From: Ignavibacteria bacterium
Lineage (GTDB): Bacteria; Bacteroidota; Ignavibacteria; Kapaibacteriales; UBA961
Length of the DNA: 64,000 bases
Assembly (NCBI GenBank): GCA_016720145.1
Contig: JADJXV010000024.1
Location: 62,001-126,000, forward strand
Direction of reading: 5' to 3'
The first letter of the stretch is position 1, and each line of letters begins with the position of its first letter. A program made the position numbers and the translations under genes. The notes under the pieces were generated by a model. That model made no database searches, had not been told where the DNA came from, and worked only from the letters and a program-made list of their open reading frames with translations. Shown in pieces: positions 48,689 through 56,687 of the stretch.

Positions 48689-50683
48689 GCTTTCTCCAAA
48701 AAATATGTTTTCATCATCCCTTTACCCTTAATTTCAATCTCCTCCCGTTCCTCAAACACTATCCCGCCCAAGTCATCACCCGTCATATCCATTCTATTCT
48801 GCACGTGAAATGCGAACTCTTCGCTGACGTGAATGCGTCCCGGCTCGCCGTGCGATTCCATTCGAGCTGCCGTATTCACCGCATCACTGTAAATATCACA
48901 CAAAACGCTTTTCACCGACAATCCCGCCGGAAAGTCGACCGATATGTACCCCAATTCTGATACTAAATTTTACGCCTTTAGGAAGGGAAGTGCGGATGTC
49001 TTCAGGTAATTGAATATCACCCATCATGTCGATTGCGGCTCGAGTGATACGCTCGGCGTGGTCACTGCATTCAATCGGCGCGCCGGCTACCGCCATATAG
49101 CCGTCGCCGATGGTTTTGATTTTTTCACAGCCGTGATGTTCCATTATTCCGTCGAATCTGCCGAAGACATAATTAAGGAAATTAAGCACCGCTTTGGCAG
49201 GCATACGTGAGGCAATGGGCGTAAAGCCAACGATATCGGCAAAGAGAATAGAGACGTCACGAAAATAATCGGCTACTTTTTCTCCTTTAATGAGGCGGGC
49301 TGCTATGCTCGGTGGTAAGACTTTGTGGAGCAAGCTAGTTGTGGCGTTCATCTCAGCATCTGCTATGGCTTTAGCGATGGTGATTTCTTTTTCTCGTTCG
49401 GCTGCCTGGCGTTGTAGTTCTATTTGCATCGCTTTTTTATTCGCTTCCTTGCTTTGAAATACTCGTTCTGTTTCATAAAACATTCGGAAATACCTGTCGG
49501 ATTCCTCCCAGCGATGTTCATTGTGGTATAAATTAGCCAAAGCTTGATAACACTCATATACGCGTCCATCGCCGATTTCATTATAAATCTTAATAGCTCG
49601 TAATAGATTTTCCTCTGCTATGGCACTGTCATACTGTTCAAATGTATTATCAGCATAGACACCTCCAATATTATCATGGCATTGTGCAACGCCACCTTGA
49701 TTTCCTGTTTTTTCGTTCAACGCAAGAGCTTTTTTGGAGTACTCTAATGACTTTGAGTGGTCAAGAAGCTGCCTATACACATACCCGAGATTCCCCATAA
49801 CACTTGCAATGCCTGATGTACTGCCGAGTTCCTCGTAGAGTGCTAATGCCTTCCCAAAGTATTCCAATGATTTGCCCGAGTCGCCAAGTAATTGATAAAT
49901 AGTTCCTTTATTGCCATAATTTGATGCTATAGCCGAACTCGATCCCATTTCCAAAATAATGGATGACTGCTTATCTAAGTATTCTAATGCTTGGCTGTAT
50001 GAGCCAAGCTGCATATAAACCAGTCCGATATTTCCAAGAACATTTGACTTGTAGGGTTTTGCTTCTATTTCATCAAATATGGCAAGGGCATTGATGTAAT
50101 ACTCCAATGCTTTCTCGAGCGCTCCATACTTACCATATTGCATCCCGATATTGACCAAAATGCCGCCTTCCATTCTTTTATCGCCGAGCGCTTTATGGAC
50201 AACAAGTGCATTTTGGAAGTATTCCAATGCCTTGTCATGCTTGCCTGTTTTATCATAGACAATCCCTATGTTTACTCTTACATTGGCAAGTCCGGCACTG
50301 TCATTGTTCGCTACACATATTGCTTCTTTCTTCTCATAACATTCTATTGCTCTATCATAGAAGCCGCGTGATTTATGGACATTACCGAAGACATTCCATG
50401 CTTTTGCTTCCGCTAGCGTCAGGTTATACTCTTCAGCAATTGTCAGCGCTTGCTGCGCGAGAGCAAGCGCAGCGTCGTATTGCCCTTTCCGTTCATAAGT
50501 CCATGCAAGAGAACTAATTGCAGTGGAACGGATATCCATAATTTCTGAAGACGCCTCCACATCGTGGCTGTCAAGCTCAGACAGCACATCATTGGCTAGT
50601 TTTTCGGCTGTGGCGTAATCGCCTTGTCTTGCTAGTATATCCGATTGATGTACCCGAGCTTGGAGTTCTGTAATGGTCATCAT
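48685..50683 (-). pseudogene. TPR-class III cyclase W (group III, linker d) with a 2-nt deletion
   Basis: The frame from 50683 (MMTITELQARVHQSDILARQ) covers six TPRs, EQYDSAIAEENLLRAI, the coiled coil and most of the catalytic domain up to EKRFV, where TGA at 48896-48898 stops it. Genes T and U read EKRFVYDIYSDAVNT here; loss of TA from the Tyr codon explains the shift. The remaining DIYSDAVNTAARM, linker d and tail continue in another frame to 48685. The truncated 595-residue product keeps both metal Asp but lacks the Asn/Arg transition-state pair, so it should be inactive alone. The neighbouring segment is also altered (HIGRLSGG for HIGPAFGG). Start and stop overlap X and V by 4 nt. Confidence 0.88.
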
Positions 50684-50746
50684 TGTAATTGCTTTGTTTG
50701 TTCTAAAAAGTAGGTTTTCATCATTCCTTTACCCTTAATATCGATT

Positions 50747-52594
50747 TCACCTCTCTCTTGGAAGTGGAAGGACGAAAAGGACGAAAGGGACAAAAAGGAC
50801 GTTTGTAGTTGTAGGGACAGGTCGCGACCTATCCCCCACAACAGCTTGCATAAATTCTTCGGATACATGTATTTTCCCTGCTTCGCCATGGCTTTCCATC
50901 CGACTCGCCGTGTTCACCGCATCGCCATAAATATCATAGGCTAATTTTCCGGTACCAATTAACCCCGCCGTTAATTCCCCGCAATGCAATCCAATCCGAA
51001 GGTGAAACAGCGTTCCCGCAGGTAGGTGTTTGCGGATTTCCTCCGGCAATGTAATATCTTTCATCATCTCAAGTGCCATGCGCGCAAGACGTTCTACATG
51101 ATCAAGATACATCACCGGCGCACCGCAGACTGCCATGTAGCCGTCGCCGATAGTTTTGATGCGCTCGCAGCCGTATTTTGCGGCAATTGCATCGAAATGC
51201 TCAAAGATAAAATTCATAAATCCAAGCACGGTGGCGGGCGGCATTTTCGCCGAAATTTTGGTAAATCCTACCACATCAGCAAAGAGAACAGACGCGCTGT
51301 CGAAGTGATCGGCGATACGGGTTTCACCGCGAATTACTCGATCGGCGATAGATTTCGGGAGGGTTTTGTGGAGGAGTTCTTCGGTGGAATGTGCGCGGGC
51401 ACGTTCAATGGCAAGTTGTTTTTCCCGCTGTTCTGCCTGTCGGAGTTGTTCAAAGTTCAGAGCTTGTTTTTTAGCTTCCTCATTTATGATATCCTCCTTG
51501 ATTTTCTGGTATTTTTTGTTGTGTTCGTTGGCTTCTTTCCAGCGTTCTTCCTGCTCATACAATTCAGCCAGTAATTTATGAGAAAATGAGGTGTCTTTTA
51601 CGCCTAATTCCTCAAATCCAGCAATTTCACCGAGGAACATCGCCTCCGCTTTGGCGGCATCATACCCCTCATATTCCCGGTCAGAATATACTCTCCCGAT
51701 ATTGCCGGAAGTATTGACTATCCCATATTTATATCCTATTCCATCAAAGATGGCAAGCGCCTTTGTCAGCGATTGCAAGGCATTAGGATAGTCGTGTAGG
51801 TCTAAATAAATAAGACCAATATTACTAAGAGAAGTACCAACGCCTTGTTTAGCGCCAAGTTTCTCATATTCATCGAGGGCACGGTAGGAAAATTCCAAAG
51901 CATTAGTATAGTCGGAAAGCTCGTAATATACGTTTCCGATATTAGCGATATTAACAGCTGCAAATTCTTTCAGTCCGAATTGTTCGCAAAGTGCAACCGC
52001 TTTGAAAAAATATTCCAAAGCTTGGGTATTATCTCCCAGGTGAAAATTGATGCCGCCAATATCACATAATCGGGCGACAATGTTCATATTGTTGCCGAGC
52101 TCTTCCTCATAAACAAGAGCGCGGCTGCAATACTCCATGGCTTTGGTGAAGTCGGAGAGTTTGAGATATATACTTCCGATATTGCCGAGCGCAAGAGCAA
52201 TTCCGGATGTGTCATAACTTCGTTCGCTGATGAGAAGGGCACTGTTAAAGCATTTCAATGCAAGAGGATACTCTGACAATGCAGCATACGTTGCTCCTAA
52301 AAAAACCTGCGACAGCGCTTCATCACTATCGTTCTTCGCCATCCGTGCAATACGTAGCGCTTCCTTCGCAATCGGCAAGGATTCTTCTACCTTTCCACGT
52401 CGTCGCATCGATTGGGAGAGCAGGCGCAGCGCGCGGCTATGCAGGAGGAGAAGGTCATGTTCGGGGACCGAACAATGCTGCTCAAGCGCCGACAGGACTT
52501 CCCTGCAAAGCTTCTCGGTATGCTCGAAGTTGCCGTTGACTTTGATTTCCGTGTCAGCCGTATTGAGAATTTCAGTTAGTAATTCAAGGGTCAT
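50747..52594 (-). CDS. TPR-class III adenylate cyclase X (group IV), tail lost by frameshift
   Basis: The 615-residue open frame holds five TPRs (about 90-290; SDFTKAMEYCSRAL, SDYTNALEFSYRAL), EGYDAAKAEAMFLGEI, the coiled coil and a complete group IV catalytic domain from about 433 with Asp440, Lys480, Asp484, Asp554, Asn561 and Arg565. After SEEFMQAVV the linker is out of frame (LFVPFVLFVLPLPRER) and stops at 50747. The expected FHFQERGEIDIKGKGMMKTYFL continues in a neighbouring frame to 50680. The slip lies in GGAC short repeats and a GTAGGGACAG palindrome. The enzyme may be active without the tail, or the site may switch. The start overlaps gene Y by 4 nt, with two GGAG motifs upstream. 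Confidence 0.85.
   Translation of the reverse strand: MTLELLTEILNTADTEIKVNGNFEHTEKLCREVLSALEQHCSVPEHDLLLLHSRALRLLSQSMRRRGKVEESLPIAKEALRIARMAKNDSDEALSQVFLGATYAALSEYPLALKCFNSALLISERSYDTSGIALALGNIGSIYLKLSDFTKAMEYCSRALVYEEELGNNMNIVARLCDIGGINFHLGDNTQALEYFFKAVALCEQFGLKEFAAVNIANIGNVYYELSDYTNALEFSYRALDEYEKLGAKQGVGTSLSNIGLIYLDLHDYPNALQSLTKALAIFDGIGYKYGIVNTSGNIGRVYSDREYEGYDAAKAEAMFLGEIAGFEELGVKDTSFSHKLLAELYEQEERWKEANEHNKKYQKIKEDIINEEAKKQALNFEQLRQAEQREKQLAIERARAHSTEELLHKTLPKSIADRVIRGETRIADHFDSASVLFADVVGFTKISAKMPPATVLGFMNFIFEHFDAIAAKYGCERIKTIGDGYMAVCGAPVMYLDHVERLARMALEMMKDITLPEEIRKHLPAGTLFHLRIGLHCGELTAGLIGTGKLAYDIYGDAVNTASRMESHGEAGKIHVSEEFMQAVVGDRSRPVPTTTNVLFVPFVLFVLPLPRER
50809..50842. repeat. GTAGGGACAG palindrome in gene X
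   Basis: Near-perfect inverted arms around a GGTCGCGACC centre, with unequal arm lengths (GTAGGGACAG against ATCCCCCAC). It lies directly beside the GGAC short repeats at 50760-50805, where the reading frame of gene X is lost. Confidence 0.75.
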
Positions 52595-54660
52595 ACTTGC
52601 TCCTTCTCCAAAAAGTATGTTTTCATGAGGCCTTTGCCTTTGATGTCGATTTCTCCGCGTTCAATGAATTGTAGAGACGCAAAAATTTGCGTCTCTACGG
52701 CATGTTTGAATTCCTCCGATACATGGATTTTCCCGGCTTCGCCGTGACTCTCCATCCTGCTCGCAGTATTTACAGCATCGCTCCAGAGATCGTAGCTGAA
52801 CTTCGTTTCACCGACTACAGCTCCTATCGCCTCGCCGGAGTTTATACCAATTCGAATTTGAATATTTTCGCCTACTTCTTTGCAGAATAGTGTAGTTTGA
52901 TCTATCATGGCGAGAGCTACTTTCGCCATGCGTTCTGCATGGTCGTCGCATCGCTCCGGTGCACCTGCAACTATCATGTATGCATCACCGATGGTTTTTA
53001 TTCGCTCTACTCCGTGTTCCGCAGTGAGCTTGTCAAATCGAGTAAACAAATTGTTCAATAATTCAACCACCATCTTCGGTTCTAAACGAACGCTCAGTGG
53101 TGTGAAGCCGACAATATCTGCAAAGAGAATAGTAACTGATTCAAACTTATCGGCAATGTTTTTCTCACCGTTCATCAGTCGCTCTGCAATTGATGGAGGC
53201 AGTGTTTTGTGCAATAAATTGACGGTTACTTCATGGCGAACAATCTTAAGTTGTCGGTCACGCTCCGACTCTTCGATCTTTCTGCGGTGTTCCATGAGTT
53301 GTGCTTGCTTGGTTGCCTCTTCGCTTTGGACTATTACTCTCAGTTCGTGGTATTTTTTGTTGTATTCGTTGGCTTCTTTCCATCTCCCCATTTGTTCGTA
53401 AAGTTCTCCAAGAGATTTGGCAACCTCGATATTCTGTCGATATGCTCCGGTTTCTTCATTCATTCCAAGTGCTTGCATCAACAACTCTTCAGCTTTGAGG
53501 GTATTATAGTTGACGAAATTCTGCTTTGTGTACGTAGCGCCAATATTACCGAGATTAATTGCAATGCAGTGTTTCCTGCCGAGCTCTTTATAGATATCGA
53601 GTGACTGCTGAAAATACTCCAACGCCTTGGGGTAGTCCGATAGATGATAATACACATTCCCTATATTGCAGAGATCACTTGTAATGCCATCTTTATTGCC
53701 TAGTCCTTTAAAGAGAGTCAGTGCCTTTTGATAAAACTCTAATGCCTTAGGGTAATCCGAAAGATTCTGATACACAATTCCTACATTACAATAATTGGTT
53801 GCAATGCCGGATGCACTGCCAAGCTCTTCGTTAATTGCCAGCGCCTTTTCAAAATACACCAAAGCACTTGCGTAATCCGAAAGATGTATATACACATTCC
53901 CAATATTGCAGAGATTATTTGCAATACCTGTTTTGTTGTCGTGACGTTCACAAATCGAGAGTGTCTTTTGGAAATACTCCAACGCTTTGGGGTAGTCAGA
54001 AAGATCCTGAAACACAACGCCGATATTACCGAGATTGGTTGTAATACCACTTGTATTGCCAAGTATTTCATGCATAGCAAGGGACTTTTGCAAATACTCC
54101 AATGCTGTTGGGTAGTCAGAAAGATTCCAATAAACGAGCCCAATATTGCTGAGAGTAGCTGCGATGCCTTCTCGGCCATCATACTCTTCATACCACGCTA
54201 GCGCTTTATACAAGTATTCCAAAGCCTTAGGATAGTCTGATAGTTGTCCGAACACTATCCCGATATTTCCTGAATTGCTTGCCATACCGGATGTGATGCC
54301 GAGTTCTTCACTAATAGCCAGTGCCTGTTGCAAATACGCGAGGGCATTGTCGTTGTCCGAAAGAAGCTGATACACAATCCCACAATTGCCAAGTGCTTTT
54401 GCGATGAGTTCTTTGCTCTGCGCTTCCTTGGCACAAGTAACCGCTTTTTCGGCAAAAGGCAATGCTTCCTTTGCCAATTCACGTTTCCGCAATGATAACA
54501 CTAGAGCAAGAAGGACGCGGCAGTGCAGCTCGTGCGATGCAAGCATTTGTGGCAGAACCAAGAACTCCCGTGCTTGTGCATCTGCCTTGTCTACGTCAGT
54601 ACCGGATGTGACGAGTACTTCAAGTGCTTCAACTGTAGTTTGTAATTGTTCGGGTGTCAT
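52591..54660 (-). CDS. TPR-class III adenylate cyclase Y (group V, linker b variant)
   Basis: A 689-residue protein with seven TPRs (about 95-370) of the SDYPKALEYFQKTL type and VNYNTLKAEELLMQAL. Its catalytic domain (from about 508) is the only intact group V copy: TILFADIVGFTPLSVRLEP, ERIKTIGDAYMIVAGAPERC, NSGEAIGAVVGETKFSYDLWSD. Predicted residues are Asp515, Lys555, Asp559, Asp624, Asn631 and Arg635. The coiled coil MEHRRKIEESERDRQLK is of the kind used by group II, so the domain boundary again looks mixed. The linker HAVETQIFASLQFIER carries a variant palindrome. Both ends overlap neighbours (X, Z) by 4 nt; GGAG from gene Z's tail lies 5 nt before the start. Confidence 0.93.
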   Translation of the reverse strand: MTPEQLQTTVEALEVLVTSGTDVDKADAQAREFLVLPQMLASHELHCRVLLALVLSLRKRELAKEALPFAEKAVTCAKEAQSKELIAKALGNCGIVYQLLSDNDNALAYLQQALAISEELGITSGMASNSGNIGIVFGQLSDYPKALEYLYKALAWYEEYDGREGIAATLSNIGLVYWNLSDYPTALEYLQKSLAMHEILGNTSGITTNLGNIGVVFQDLSDYPKALEYFQKTLSICERHDNKTGIANNLCNIGNVYIHLSDYASALVYFEKALAINEELGSASGIATNYCNVGIVYQNLSDYPKALEFYQKALTLFKGLGNKDGITSDLCNIGNVYYHLSDYPKALEYFQQSLDIYKELGRKHCIAINLGNIGATYTKQNFVNYNTLKAEELLMQALGMNEETGAYRQNIEVAKSLGELYEQMGRWKEANEYNKKYHELRVIVQSEEATKQAQLMEHRRKIEESERDRQLKIVRHEVTVNLLHKTLPPSIAERLMNGEKNIADKFESVTILFADIVGFTPLSVRLEPKMVVELLNNLFTRFDKLTAEHGVERIKTIGDAYMIVAGAPERCDDHAERMAKVALAMIDQTTLFCKEVGENIQIRIGINSGEAIGAVVGETKFSYDLWSDAVNTASRMESHGEAGKIHVSEEFKHAVETQIFASLQFIERGEIDIKGKGLMKTYFLEKEQV
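52671..52698. repeat. Palindrome family b, variant copy (in gene Y)
   Basis: A 28-bp palindrome with arms GTAGAGACGCAAA around a 2-nt centre. The outer GTAGAGACG is the same as in Q, R and AA but the centre differs. Both arms changed together, as expected if pairing matters. Confidence 0.9.
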
Positions 54661-56678
54661 GCTTTCTCCAAAAAGTAGGTTTTCATTTTGCCTTTGCCTT
54701 TGATCTCCATCTCGCCTCTTTCTGCAAAGTGGAGGGACGATGGGGACGATGGGGACAGTGCATGCATAAATTCTTGGGATACATGGATTTTCCCGGCTTC
54801 ACCGTGGCTCTCCATTCTGCTTGCCGTGTTCACCGCATCGCCCCACATATCGTATGCAAATTTATTCTCACCGATAATTCCAGCCACCACACTTCCTGTG
54901 TGCAAACCAATACGAATAGATACCTTATCGCCGGAGTCTGTTGTATAATTATCCATCAATACTGCTACTTCGAGCGCAAATAATGCAGTACGTTCTGCAT
55001 GATTTGCTACCGGAATCGGAGCTCCACACACCGCCATGTACGCGTCTCCGATCGTCTTGATTTTTTCCAAACCATGTTTGCGTGCAAGTTGGTCGAATTG
55101 ACTGAATATACCGTTCAGCATCCCCACTAATTCTTGAGCACTTACTTGTTGTGAGAGTTTGGTAAACCCAACAATATCAGAGAAAAACACCGAGACATGT
55201 TCATGACTGTCGGCGATTGTTTTCTCGCCTTCGATCATACGATCGGCGATTTGGGAAGGAAGGATATTATGGAGGATTTTTTCTTGTTCTTGGAAGCGTG
55301 CAAGCTTGACCTGACGGTCGCGTTCGGACTCTTCTGCTTTGCGGCGGTATTCCATTTGTTGCGCTTGCTTGGTAGCTTCCTCGCTTTGGACTTCTTCTTT
55401 GATTGTGTGATACTTCTTGAATTGAATCGAATGTTCTTTCCAACGCTCTTGCGTTTCGTATAAATCTGCAAGAGATTTATGGACACCATATAAATTCTGT
55501 TTCTGGCCAATATCCTCTGATAGAGCAATAGCACTCAGAAAAAATTCTTCAGCTTTATCAGTATCATAGCCATAGAACTCCTTATTGGCATAGAGCCCGC
55601 CCATATTGCCGAGATTGAGTACAATGCCATTTTTGCGACCTATCTTCTCATTGATAGCGAGAGCCTTTTGGTAATAGGTGAGCGCTTGCGGGTAGTCCGA
55701 AAGATTATGATACACAATTCCTATATTGCCGAGATTGGTTGCAATGCCATCTTTGCTCCCTATCTCCTCATAGATAGCGAGAGCCTTTTGGTAATAGGTG
55801 AGCGCTTGCGGGTTGTCCGAAAGATCATGATACGCATTTCCTATATTTGTGAGATTGCTTGCAATGCCCTCTTTGCTCCCTATCTCCTCATTGATAGCGA
55901 GAGCCTTTTGGAAATAGGTGAGCGCTTGCGGGTAGTCCGAAAGATTCTGATACACAATTCCTATATTGCCGAGATCTCTTGCAATGCCCTCTTTGCTCCC
56001 AATCTCCTCATTTATTGAGATTGCCTTTTGGTAATAGGTGAGCGCTTGCGGGTAGTCCGAAAGATACTGATACACACTACCTATATTTATGAGGTTGTTT
56101 GCAATGCCATCTTTGCGACCTATCTCCTCATAGATAGCGAGTGCCTTTTGGAAATAGGTGAGCGCTTGCGGGTAGTCCGAAATACGCCCATACACCCCTC
56201 CTATATTTGTGAGATTTTTTGCAATGCCATTTTTGCTCCCTATCTCCTCATTGATAACAAGAGAATTATTGAAGAATTCCAAGGCCTTGTCGTAGTCGCC
56301 AAGAGAAATATGGACTTTTCCAATAATATTCCAAGCTTGAGGTATAGACTTTGTTATTTCACCCGCTTGGGCTTGAACAAGCCCTTGATGTGCTTGTTCA
56401 AGCGCGAGAAGAAAATCCCCTTGATTATAGTTATTCAACGCCAACGCAAGCATAGCATTAGCTCTTATGGTAGTGGTATCTTGCTGCTCATCGATGAGAT
56501 CATTGGTATTTATAGTGCCTTTTGTATTTGCATCGTTCTCTGTGGAGGTACTATCATCGGTACGATTATCAAGTATATCTATTACTTGTTGTGCAAGTAT
56601 TTGTGCAGCATCGTAGTTACCTTTGTTTGTTTCATCACCTGCAAGTTTGGTTTGTGCTTCGAGTTGTGCGTTTGTCAT
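54657..56678 (-). CDS. TPR-class III adenylate cyclase Z (group II, linker c)
   Basis: The 673 residues begin with an extended polar cap (DDSTSTENDANTKGTINTND, about 37-56). One GDYDKALEFFNNSL repeat follows, then five SDYPQALTYYQKAL-type TPRs whose DNA (55620-56240) is a near-perfect 120-bp tandem repeat. YGYDTDKAEEFFLSAI and a group II catalytic domain from about 494 come next, with Asp501, Lys541, Asp545, Asp610, Asn617 and Arg621. The linker is short (MHALSPSSPSSLHF). Its TPR units resemble those of gene H far more than those of adjacent genes. A 9-nt gap separates its start from the stop of gene AA; the end overlaps gene Y by 4 nt. Confidence 0.93.
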   Translation of the reverse strand: MTNAQLEAQTKLAGDETNKGNYDAAQILAQQVIDILDNRTDDSTSTENDANTKGTINTNDLIDEQQDTTTIRANAMLALALNNYNQGDFLLALEQAHQGLVQAQAGEITKSIPQAWNIIGKVHISLGDYDKALEFFNNSLVINEEIGSKNGIAKNLTNIGGVYGRISDYPQALTYFQKALAIYEEIGRKDGIANNLINIGSVYQYLSDYPQALTYYQKAISINEEIGSKEGIARDLGNIGIVYQNLSDYPQALTYFQKALAINEEIGSKEGIASNLTNIGNAYHDLSDNPQALTYYQKALAIYEEIGSKDGIATNLGNIGIVYHNLSDYPQALTYYQKALAINEKIGRKNGIVLNLGNMGGLYANKEFYGYDTDKAEEFFLSAIALSEDIGQKQNLYGVHKSLADLYETQERWKEHSIQFKKYHTIKEEVQSEEATKQAQQMEYRRKAEESERDRQVKLARFQEQEKILHNILPSQIADRMIEGEKTIADSHEHVSVFFSDIVGFTKLSQQVSAQELVGMLNGIFSQFDQLARKHGLEKIKTIGDAYMAVCGAPIPVANHAERTALFALEVAVLMDNYTTDSGDKVSIRIGLHTGSVVAGIIGENKFAYDMWGDAVNTASRMESHGEAGKIHVSQEFMHALSPSSPSSLHFAERGEMEIKGKGKMKTYFLEKA
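55620..56240. repeat. 120-bp tandem TPR-coding repeat in gene Z
   Basis: Five consecutive units share long identical runs (AGCGCTTGCGGGTAGTCCGA and TATCTCCTCATAGATAGCGA) at a 120-bp period. The same runs occur at 13660-14000 in gene H. Confidence 0.9.
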
Positions 56679-56687
56679 GGTAGTATG

